The notes under the pieces are model-generated. The model was not told the DNA's origin, searched no databases, and was given only the letters and a program-made list of their open reading frames with translations. This document shows, in pieces, positions 35,032-42,012 of a DNA stretch of 64,000 bases. The stretch is from the NCBI GenBank assembly GCA_011050685.1, contig DRFF01000058.1:1-64000 (forward strand), in the 5' to 3' direction. The stretch comes from Aurantimonas coralicida (GTDB lineage: Bacteria; Pseudomonadota; Alphaproteobacteria; Rhizobiales; Rhizobiaceae). Position 1 is the stretch's first letter, and each line of letters starts with the position of its first letter. The position numbers were made by a program, and so were the translations under genes.

Positions 35032-36318
35032 ATGAACCAGAATCGGACGCGGGACGATCTCACCGCGATCTTCGAGCGGGCAGTGGCGGTCGCGCACCCT
35101 TCGACCATTCTGGCCGCACATTTGCCGAAGCCGCCCGTCGGACGGATCGTCATCCTCGCAGCCGGCAAGGCGGCGGCTTCGATGGCGGCGGCGGCCGTGG
35201 CGCACTATCGCGGCACCCACGGCGTCCCGGACTCCGGTCTGACCGGGATCGCCGTCACCCGCGACGGCTATGCGCTGGATGCCGGGCCGATCCCTGTCGT
35301 CGAGGCCGGCCATCCGCTGCCCAACGAAAACGGACTCGCTGCGACCGCGAAGGTTCTCGAACTGGCCGAGGCGGCCGGCAAGGACGATCTCGTGCTGGCG
35401 CTGATCTCAGGCGGGGGCTCGGCGAACTGGCTGCTGCCCGCCGACGGCGTCAGCCTTGCCGACAAGCAGGCCGTGACCAGGGCGTTGCTCAGAAGCGGCG
35501 CCGGGATCGGTGAGATAAACTGCGTGCGCAAGCACCTGTCGAAGATCAAGGGCGGCCGGCTCGCCAAGGCTTGCGGCGACGCACGCCTCCTCACCCTGGC
35601 GATCTCGGACGTGCCGGGCGACGACCCGAGCGTCATCGCCTCCGGACCCACCGTGCCCGATCCGACGACGCTCGCCGAGGCGCGGGCGATCATCGCAAAG
35701 CGCGGCATCGACCTGCCGCCGTCGTGCCGGGCGGCGCTGGAAGACCCGGCGAACGAGTCGCCGAAGCCCGGCGATCCGATCTTCGCGGCGAGCGAATACC
35801 GGACCATCGCGACGCCGGCCGCCTCGCTTGAGGCCGCCGAAAGCGCCGCGACCGCGCTCGGCTACACCGTCCACAGCCTTGGCGCGGACGTCGAGGGCGA
35901 GGCGCGGGACGTGGCGCGCCAACATGCGCGTCTGGCGCTCGCGGCCAAAGCACGTGGCGAGCGGCTGGCCATCCTGTCCGGCGGCGAACTGACCGTGACG
36001 ATCCGCGGCGAGGGGCGCGGCGGGCCGAACCAGGAATACGCCCTTGCGCTAGGCGTCGCGCTCGATGGCGAGCCCGGCATCGCGGCGCTGTCCGGCGACA
36101 CGGACGGCACCGACGGCGGCACCGGATTGTCCAGCGATCCGGCCGGTGCTTTCGTGCTGCCGGACACGCTGGCGCGGGCGAAAGCCGCCGGGCTCGACGC
36201 CGAGCGCGCGCTAGCGGACAATGATTCCACCGGGTTTTTCGAGGCGCTGGGCGACCTGTTCGCGCCGGGCCCGACCCACACCAACGTCAATGATTGCCGC
36301 ATCATCCTCGTCGGATGA
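35032..36318 (+). CDS. ttuD: Glycerate 2-kinase (TtuD/GckA, MOFRL family)
   Basis: Phosphorylates D-glycerate to 2-phosphoglycerate. Older annotation names it hydroxypyruvate reductase TtuD. The 428-residue protein has the DUF4147 N-terminal domain with ILAAGKAAASMA, EAGHPLPNENG and LALISGGGSANWLLP. It also has the C-terminal MOFRL domain with ILSGGELTVTIRGEGRGGPNQEYAL and SGDTDGTDGG, ending GPTHTNVNDCRIILVG. In an organism with RuBisCO it could return glycerate from the photorespiratory glycolate route, though no glycolate genes are seen here. It is followed after 28 bp by a sugar isomerase gene. Confidence 0.93.
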   Translation: MNQNRTRDDLTAIFERAVAVAHPSTILAAHLPKPPVGRIVILAAGKAAASMAAAAVAHYRGTHGVPDSGLTGIAVTRDGYALDAGPIPVVEAGHPLPNENGLAATAKVLELAEAAGKDDLVLALISGGGSANWLLPADGVSLADKQAVTRALLRSGAGIGEINCVRKHLSKIKGGRLAKACGDARLLTLAISDVPGDDPSVIASGPTVPDPTTLAEARAIIAKRGIDLPPSCRAALEDPANESPKPGDPIFAASEYRTIATPAASLEAAESAATALGYTVHSLGADVEGEARDVARQHARLALAAKARGERLAILSGGELTVTIRGEGRGGPNQEYALALGVALDGEPGIAALSGDTDGTDGGTGLSSDPAGAFVLPDTLARAKAAGLDAERALADNDSTGFFEALGDLFAPGPTHTNVNDCRIILVG

Positions 36319-36346
36319 GCGGCGCGGCAGCGAAACGAGGCCAGCC

Positions 36347-37030
36347 ATGCAACGATCACGCGTCAATGAGATCATTCGCCAGGGCGGCGAATTCATCCGC
36401 TCCTTCGGCTACGTCATGCCGCCCTTCGCCTATCTCTCGCCCAGCGAGATGAAGTCCCGCCGCAGCGAACTGTCGGCCATCGTCGAGCGCCGACTCGGCT
36501 GGGACGTCACCGATTACGGTAAGGGCGACTACGACCGGCTCGGCCTGTTCCTGTTCACCGTGAGGAACGGCCACAGCGCCGACCTTCAGGCCGGACGCGG
36601 TATGCTGTACGCCGAAAAGATCATGATCTCGCGGCACGACCAGATATCGCCGATGCACCGCCACATCGTAAAGGCCGAGGACATCATCAATCGCGGCGGC
36701 GCAACGCTGGCGCTCGAACTCTTCGAGAGCGCCCCGGATGGTTCGGTTGATGAGGACGCCGAGGTCACGGTCGTCACCGACGGCATCACCCGCAAGCTTC
36801 CCGCAGGCGGCATCCTCAAGCTGTCGCCCGGCGAGAGCGTGACGCTGCTGCCCGGCAGCTGGCATGCCTTCTGGGGCGAGGGCGGCGACGTCTTGATCGG
36901 CGAGGTTTCGACCGTCAACGACGATCTCACCGACAACATTTTTCGCGAGCCGATCGGCCGCTTCGCCGAGATCGAGGAGGACGATGACCCGCTGCATCTC
37001 TTGGTGTCCGACTATGACAAGTGGCTATAA
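36347..37030 (+). CDS. D-lyxose ketol-isomerase family protein
   Basis: A 227-residue cupin-fold protein of the D-lyxose / D-mannose isomerase family (formerly DUF1498), which interconverts D-lyxose and D-xylulose. Visible landmarks are IIRQGGEFIRSFGYVMPPFA, the metal-site stretch SRHDQISPMHRHIVKAEDI (two His) and the GSWHAFWGEGG stretch (His). The ATG at 36347 is chosen because homology begins there; earlier in-frame ATGs lie inside the glycerate kinase gene. The substrate may be another pentose or tetrose; the operon with glycerate kinase suggests sugar-acid catabolism. Confidence 0.88.
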   Translation: MQRSRVNEIIRQGGEFIRSFGYVMPPFAYLSPSEMKSRRSELSAIVERRLGWDVTDYGKGDYDRLGLFLFTVRNGHSADLQAGRGMLYAEKIMISRHDQISPMHRHIVKAEDIINRGGATLALELFESAPDGSVDEDAEVTVVTDGITRKLPAGGILKLSPGESVTLLPGSWHAFWGEGGDVLIGEVSTVNDDLTDNIFREPIGRFAEIEEDDDPLHLLVSDYDKWL

Positions 37031-37053
37031 AAAGCCGCCGCCTCTTGCTCTTT

Positions 37054-37070
37054 GTAAGCGTTTAGCTTAC
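37054..37070. promoter_or_regulatory. Palindromic operator of higBA
   Basis: GTAAGC-GTTTA-GCTTAC is a perfect 6-bp inverted repeat 24 bp upstream of the toxin start. HigA-type antitoxins repress their own operon by binding such palindromes, so this is the likely autoregulatory site. No other palindrome is seen in this short spacer. Confidence 0.65.
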
Positions 37071-37093
37071 GTTGCGCCCTGATGCGGTGAGCG

Positions 37094-37372
37094 ATGATCA
37101 AGAACTTCAAAAGCAAGGCGCTGGAGCAGCTTTGGACCACCGGAAAATCGGCGAAAGTTCGGCCCGACTTGCAAAAGCGGATTCTTCGTCGTCTCGATGC
37201 GTTGGACGTCGCGCGCTCGATCGCGGATCTCAAAATGCCGGGCTTTGATTTTCATGCTTTGCTCGGCTTCGATCCGACCCGGTACACCATTCACATCAAC
37301 GGGCCTTGGTGTCTGACGTTTGAGTTTGAGGGTGCCGAGCCCAGCCGTATCGATCTTGAGCAGTATCACTGA
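37094..37372 (+). CDS. higB: Type II toxin HigB (RelE superfamily)
   Basis: A 92-residue HigB-like mRNA interferase, which cleaves mRNA at the ribosome. It starts MIKNFKSKALEQLWTTGKSA and contains LQKRILRRLDALDVARSIADL and the C-terminal WCLTFEFEGAEPSRIDLEQYH, the usual RelE-fold end. The toxin-first order with the antitoxin 10 bp downstream is the rule for HigBA. The complete reading frame suggests an active pair. Confidence 0.92.
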   Translation: MIKNFKSKALEQLWTTGKSAKVRPDLQKRILRRLDALDVARSIADLKMPGFDFHALLGFDPTRYTIHINGPWCLTFEFEGAEPSRIDLEQYH

Positions 37373-37382
37373 GGTTATCTCG

Positions 37383-37694
37383 ATGACGGATATGTCCACA
37401 GATCGCGACCCGAATCGCTGTCCGATCCATCCGGGCGAGCTTCTGCGCGAGGACGTTCTGCCGGCCACCGGCCGCACCAAGACCGAAATCGCTGCCTTGC
37501 TCGGTATCTCTCGTCAGCAACTTTACGACATCCTGCGCGAAAAGAAGCCGGTATCGGCAGACGTCGCGGTACGCCTTGGCAAGTTGTTTGGAAATGGTGC
37601 GGGGTTGTGGCTCCGTATGCAGGCCGCTCACGACGCCTGGCATGCCGAGCGCGATGTCGACGTCAGCGCGATCCCGACCCTGACCGCCGCCTGA
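37383..37694 (+). CDS. higA: Antitoxin HigA (XRE family)
   Basis: A 103-residue helix-turn-helix antitoxin that neutralises HigB and represses the operon. Motifs are CPIHPGELLREDVLP and TKTEIAALLGISRQQLYDILREKKPVSADVAVRLGKLFG (HTH, about residues 36-74). I chose the ATG at 37383 because it follows the toxin by 10 bp and begins the conserved region; upstream in-frame codons lie in the toxin gene. Confidence 0.92.
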   Translation: MTDMSTDRDPNRCPIHPGELLREDVLPATGRTKTEIAALLGISRQQLYDILREKKPVSADVAVRLGKLFGNGAGLWLRMQAAHDAWHAERDVDVSAIPTLTAA

Positions 37695-37833
37695 GCGATT
37701 CTGTGGACATGATGCCGCGTGCCTGACTCCGGAGCGCGGCCGCGTGTTATGGATGACGCCCTGCCGGTTCGCACTCCCGAGTCGACCGGCACGGCATCCT
37801 CGACGACCACCCTTTGCGGCGAAAAGACTCCTC

Positions 37834-39393
37834 ATGACGATTGCCGTCGATCTCGGCACGACCCCAACCGGCGAACCGGCGGAGCTCGATCTGGAAGAGC
37901 TCCTGTCGACGCGCCTGCTCGTCCAGGGCAATTCCGGCTCCGGCAAGTCGCATCTCTTGCGCCGTCTTCTGGAACGCAGCGCCGACTGGGTGCAGCAGGC
38001 GATCATCGACCCCGAGGGCGATTTCGTCTCGCTGGCCGAGCGCTACGGCCATGTCGTCGTCGACGCCAACCGCACGCCGGCGGAACTGACGCGGATCGCG
38101 CGACGCATCCGGGAGCATCGCGCCTCGGTCGTGCTTGATCTGGAAGGGCTCGACGCCGAGGTGCAGATGATGTGCGCGGCCGCCTTCCTGAACGGGCTGT
38201 TCGACGCCGACCGCGCCCATTGGTATCCGATGCTGATCGCCGTCGATGAGGCGCATCTGTTCGCACCGGCGATGGCGGGCGAACACTCCGAGGAAGCCCG
38301 CCGGGCCTCGCTCGGCGCGATGACCAACCTCATGTGCCGTGGCCGCAAGCGTGGGCTTGCCGGCGTTATCGCCACCCAGCGGCTGGCCAAGCTCGCCAAG
38401 AACGTCGCGGCCGAGGCCTCGAACTTCCTGATGGGCCGCACCTTCCTCGACATCGACATGCAGCGCGCCGCCGATTTGCTTGGCATGGACCGGCGGGCGG
38501 CCGAGCGGTTCCGCGATCTGGAAACCGGCAATTTCGTCGCCCTCGGGCCGGCGTTGTCGCGGCGCCCGGTGCCGATCAGGATCGGCTCGGTCGAGACGGC
38601 GGGGCGCAGCGGCCGGCCATCCTTGATGCCGTTGCCGGAAACGCCGCGCGAGACGATGGAGGATCTGATCTTCACCGTCAGCGAAGAGGACCGGGCGGCC
38701 GAGCGCCAGCGCCCGCAGCGGCCCTTCGCGAGCCCGTCGCCGCGCCTCGAGGCGGCGAACGCACCGGTCGCGACCCATGAACTCCTGGAGCGCGTCGCCG
38801 CCGCGCCGTCGGTGTCCGAGCGGCATGAGCCGGTCGATGACGATCCGCGCTCGGTCGAGGAGCGGGCGGCGGCGGTCGACGCGATCTTCGCCGAAATGCT
38901 CGAAGACCCCGACGCCGCCTTCCGGCCGGTGCCTGTGCTCTACCAGGATTTCCTCACCCATTGCCGGCTGAAGCGGCTGCGCGGGGCCGAAACCGACATG
39001 GCGGCGTTCCGGCGCCGGCTGTCGCTGGCCCGGGCCGGCGTCTCGGTCGAGACCGAGGACGAGGCATGGCAGGCGGTGGTCGGGCGCGCCGCGGACCTGC
39101 CGGAAGAGATGCAGGGCGTCTACATGATGCTCGCGAGAGCCGCCCGCGACGGCGTGGAGTGCCCGTCCGACGAAGCGCTGGCCCGCGCCTATGGCAGCCA
39201 TTCGCCGTCGCGCGGCCGGTTCCTCCTGAGCTTCATGGACGAACGCGGCCTGATCACCGCCGACGCCGATTTTCGCGGCAACCGGGTCGTCACCATCGCC
39301 GGCACCGACTGGCGCACCTGCCTGCCTGAGGTCAAGCACGACGCGCTCGACGAGGCGCGGGCGCGGCGGGCGGCGCGGCTGGCCAGAAGCTGA
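37834..39393 (+). CDS. HerA/DUF853-type ATPase
   Basis: A 519-residue P-loop ATPase of the HerA-FtsK superfamily. Walker A is [16 protein letters not shown] (about residues 27-42), Walker B is [13 protein letters not shown] (about 139-151), and [19 protein letters not shown] is the sensor region with an arginine finger. A variable linker (about 275-360) leads to a C-terminal part with a winged-helix-like segment ([25 protein letters not shown]). Such proteins are common in alphaproteobacteria, often annotated as ATP-binding or DUF853 proteins; the role is unproven, and a DNA-translocase function is a guess from the superfamily. No nuclease gene (NurA type) is nearby. The ATG at 37834 fits the conserved start. 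Confidence 0.85.
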   Translation: MTIAVDLGTTPTGEPAELDLEELLSTRLLVQGNSGSGKSHLLRRLLERSADWVQQAIIDPEGDFVSLAERYGHVVVDANRTPAELTRIARRIREHRASVVLDLEGLDAEVQMMCAAAFLNGLFDADRAHWYPMLIAVDEAHLFAPAMAGEHSEEARRASLGAMTNLMCRGRKRGLAGVIATQRLAKLAKNVAAEASNFLMGRTFLDIDMQRAADLLGMDRRAAERFRDLETGNFVALGPALSRRPVPIRIGSVETAGRSGRPSLMPLPETPRETMEDLIFTVSEEDRAAERQRPQRPFASPSPRLEAANAPVATHELLERVAAAPSVSERHEPVDDDPRSVEERAAAVDAIFAEMLEDPDAAFRPVPVLYQDFLTHCRLKRLRGAETDMAAFRRRLSLARAGVSVETEDEAWQAVVGRAADLPEEMQGVYMMLARAARDGVECPSDEALARAYGSHSPSRGRFLLSFMDERGLITADADFRGNRVVTIAGTDWRTCLPEVKHDALDEARARRAARLARS

Positions 39394-39428
39394 CGGATCG
39401 CCGCTCGGTGGACGCCGGCCGTCACGAA

Positions 39429-40547
39429 ATGCCACTATCGGGCGCGGCAGCCACATCGATCAGGACCACCGCCGCTGACAGGACACAGGCCGACGTGGCA
39501 GAACAACCGGGCGCCGCGCCTTCGGGGGACATCGAGGGGCGCAAGAGCGATCATCTGGACATCGTGCTCGCCCCCGCGCTCGCCGCGCGGCGGGCGCCGA
39601 ACGGCTTCGACCGCATCGTCTTCGAGCATGTGGCGCTGCCCGAGATCGCGCTCGCCGACGTCGATCTGTCGACCAATTTCCTCGGCCGCCGGCTGAAGGC
39701 GCCGCTCTTGATCGCATCGATGACCGGCGGCCCCGAACGATCGGCCCGGATCAACGCCCATCTCGCCGAAGCGGCCGAAACGCTTGGCCTCGCCTTTGCC
39801 GTCGGCTCGCAGCGCATCGCGCTCGAAGGGCGCGGCTCCGGCGGCCTCGACCGGTCGCTGCGCGCCCTGGCCCCGAGCATCCCGATCCTCGGCAATATCG
39901 GCGCGGCGCAGCTGGCGCTCGGATATGGCCCCGACGAGGCCCGCCGCGCCGTCGAGATGATCGACGCCGACGCGCTGATCGTCCATCTCAATCCGCTGCA
40001 GGAAGCGGTGCAGGCTGGCGGCGATACCGACTGGCGTGGTGTCCTCGCCGCGATCGAGGGGCTGGCGCGGGCGCTGCCGGTGCCGGTCGTGGTCAAGGAA
40101 GTCGGCGCGGGCCTGTCCGGCCGGCTGGCGCGACGGCTGGTCGATGCCGGCGTCCAGGCGATCGACGTCGCCGGCGCGGGCGGCACCAGCTGGGCCGCGG
40201 TCGAGGCGGAGCGGGCGGGCGATACCGCAACGCGCGAAACGGCGCTGGTGTTTTCCGATTGGGGCATTGCGACCCCGCGCGCGATCGTCGCCGTGCGCGC
40301 CGCCTGCCCGGATACGGTCGTCATCGGCTCGGGCGGGGTGCGCAACGGGCTCGACGCGGCCAGGGCGATCCGACTCGGCGCCGATCTGGCCGGCCAGGCG
40401 GCGGCCTCGCTGCCCCATGCCGAGCGCTCGGCCGAGGCGGTCGTCGACCACTTTCGCCAAATCATCCAGCAATTGCGCATCGCCTGTTTCTGCACCGGCT
40501 CGGCCGATCTGGCGGCATTGCGGCAGGCGCCGCTGCTGGAGGGGTGA
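39429..40547 (+). CDS. fni: Type 2 isopentenyl-diphosphate delta-isomerase
   Basis: A flavin-dependent enzyme that interconverts IPP and DMAPP. The 372-residue TIM barrel shows [10 protein letters not shown] near the N terminus, [57 protein letters not shown] and the phosphate-binding [22 protein letters not shown]. The start is uncertain: the ATG at 39429 is used, while an in-frame GTG at 39408 is possible, and conservation starts only near [10 protein letters not shown]. In organisms with the MEP pathway it is accessory and often serves carotenoid or quinone supply; no carotenoid genes are seen here. Confidence 0.93.
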   Translation: MPLSGAAATSIRTTAADRTQADVAEQPGAAPSGDIEGRKSDHLDIVLAPALAARRAPNGFDRIVFEHVALPEIALADVDLSTNFLGRRLKAPLLIASMTGGPERSARINAHLAEAAETLGLAFAVGSQRIALEGRGSGGLDRSLRALAPSIPILGNIGAAQLALGYGPDEARRAVEMIDADALIVHLNPLQEAVQAGGDTDWRGVLAAIEGLARALPVPVVVKEVGAGLSGRLARRLVDAGVQAIDVAGAGGTSWAAVEAERAGDTATRETALVFSDWGIATPRAIVAVRAACPDTVVIGSGGVRNGLDAARAIRLGADLAGQAAASLPHAERSAEAVVDHFRQIIQQLRIACFCTGSADLAALRQAPLLEG

Positions 40548-40563
40548 GGAGTGTCCGGGCTCG

Positions 40564-40786
40564 GCGCCCCTCTCGCCCCTTGTGGGAGAGAAGGCGATTT
40601 CATCGGCTTAGCGACGCAGGAGCTAAACGATAGAAATCGCAAGAGAGGGGTATGCGACTTGCCCCTTGTCGCAACGGCGGCTTCATTGGTGACACCCCTC
40701 ACTGGCCTTTTCTGTAGTTTGCACCTCGCTGCGCTCGGCACAATTCCACGAAAAGGCTTTCTCTCCCACAAGGGGCGAGAGGGCGC
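40564..40786. repeat. Inverted repeat pair of about 31 bp
   Basis: The left arm (40564-40595) and the right arm (40756-40786) are near-perfect reverse complements sharing the core CTCTCCCACAAGGGGCGAGA. They enclose 160 bp with no gene. The layout is that of a MITE-like or REP-type intergenic element. Only one such pair is seen in the window. Confidence 0.65.
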
Positions 40787-41007
40787 GCGTCATCGCCCGC
40801 ACCGCTTTGGCGGCCGGCGTATGCATTCCTCGACACTGGTTTCGCCTCCCTTCCTTGTTCGATTTGCCGTCCTCGGGGTCCCCGCCAGCGACGAGCTCCG
40901 CGAGGAGCTTACGGGCGGGGTCCGTTCTCTGTCCCGTCCTTAAGTTTCGCGGCTTCGCCGCTCACTGACGGGCCCCTGTTTCCGTCTCGTCTCTGACGAG
41001 ACGAGCG

Positions 41008-41071
41008 GCGGGACGCCGGAGGCGAACCCTCCGACTGTTTTACGTCATACGGTCCGCCTCCGGCATCCCGC
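41008..41071. repeat. Inverted repeat with 17-bp arms
   Basis: Arms 41008-41024 and 41055-41071 (GCGGGACGCCGGAGGCG against CGCCTCCGGCATCCCGC) pair over 17 bp with a single mismatch around a 30-base loop. The function is unknown; no T-run follows. Confidence 0.55.
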
Positions 41072-41511
41072 GCGGTGTTTGGCCAACCCCTTGAACACTG
41101 TGCCCCGCCGTTTCAGCTTCGGCTGCGCCTCGCTGGCGGGACACCCCCGCTGCGATGCGACACCCTCGGCCTTCAAGCGGAGCCCTCGTGCGCTGCCGGA
41201 TCTTCACGCCCCTTGCGGGGCGTTCAAGTGGACCGATCCACAGACCCCTCCTAGTGGGGGACGGTCCGGCGGGCGCTCGGGGCCGTCCGGGCCGGGGACT
41301 TCTCCGGAAGAAGCCCCGTCGCGGACACCGCCCGCCAGCCCCCGAACGATCCCGGTGATCATTCGCGCCCGTTCCGTGGGCCGGCGGTGAGAGGAGTATG
41401 CGGGAGGGGAAAAGGGTGGGGATAAATTTTTTTGGGCTATGGGCCGGAAGTTGACCGAAGTTCGCAAGCTGTCAATCCATGGCAGCTCGCACTTGATGCT
41501 GTCCCCGACCC

Positions 41512-42012
41512 TCATCCTGACATCGGACGTAAGTCATGTGCGACCGGCCCGCCGCGTCGAAACATTACCTTGAAGTCCACTTGGGTTCCGGAGCGGATCA
41601 ACTCCCAGACCGAGACGTCGGAGTCGCGTTCGTTCGCGTAGATGTCCTTCCCATAAGCGGGTGAGTGGATGAAGCAGTAAGTGCTATCCTTCCTGACAAC
41701 GCGCCCGATCCCTCGTTTTAGGTGCCGTGCAATTCCGCGGTCGGGATTTGTCGTCTGATCTCGGAATTCCGGCGGTGCCCTTTCCTCAACGTCCTGGAAC
41801 AGAGCCTCGGCCTTTTTGGCCTCCCCAACACAGAAGAGATATTGGGCGTGGAGATGTCGTGCGTTGTAGTTGCGGTCACCGGGCGAGTAGCTCCTTCCCA
41901 AGTGTCCACCAATCTGCGGAGAGAGGTTCTCTTCCGAACGCAGCAGGAACCGGGCCATCTCGTAGTGAACCGCCTTGTCGTCCGGAAAACGCTCCAGTGC
42001 CTCGATTAGCAT
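41512..42012 (-). CDS. C-terminal part of the SIR2-STAND protein (TPR and cold-shock-like), frameshifted
   Basis: A 166-residue open frame downstream of, and overlapping by 7 bases (ATGCTAA), the SIR2-STAND gene. It starts with a TPR-like helical stretch (EALERFPDDKAVHYEMARFLL, then HAQYLFCVGEAKKAEALFQ). It ends with a domain like a cold-shock/OB fold (GRVVRKDSTYCFIHSP, then GKDIYANE and VDFKVMFRRGGPVAHDL). Sense-like residues in the same frame (AAKEYAADDAGKASS) continue upstream of its ATG. The best reading is therefore that it was fused in frame to the SIR2-STAND gene and was split by a one-base deletion near 42054. It could still be made separately, since GGGAAAGG lies 8 bases before the ATG. 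Confidence 0.7.
   Translation of the reverse strand: MLIEALERFPDDKAVHYEMARFLLRSEENLSPQIGGHLGRSYSPGDRNYNARHLHAQYLFCVGEAKKAEALFQDVEERAPPEFRDQTTNPDRGIARHLKRGIGRVVRKDSTYCFIHSPAYGKDIYANERDSDVSVWELIRSGTQVDFKVMFRRGGPVAHDLRPMSG

Larger units (their letters stand above)
40548..41511. other. Hairpin-rich noncoding region
   Basis: About 960 bp without a convincing gene: all open frames are short, lack ribosome sites and have odd composition. It contains the long inverted repeat at 40564-40786, a hairpin at 41008-41071, a 7-bp perfect hairpin with a TTGC loop at 41206-41223 (ACGCCCC / GGGGCGT), and beside it a nested hairpin at 41230-41267 (GGACCG / CGGTCC enclosing CCCC / GGGG). A run of seven T lies near 41430. 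A structured RNA or a remnant of a mobile element is possible. It separates IPP isomerase from the SIR2-STAND gene. Confidence 0.6.

Noticed and set aside
40551-40943. A 130-codon open frame after the IPP isomerase gene
   Set aside because: It spans both arms of an inverted repeat, overlaps the preceding stop region and has no protein-like pattern or ribosome site.
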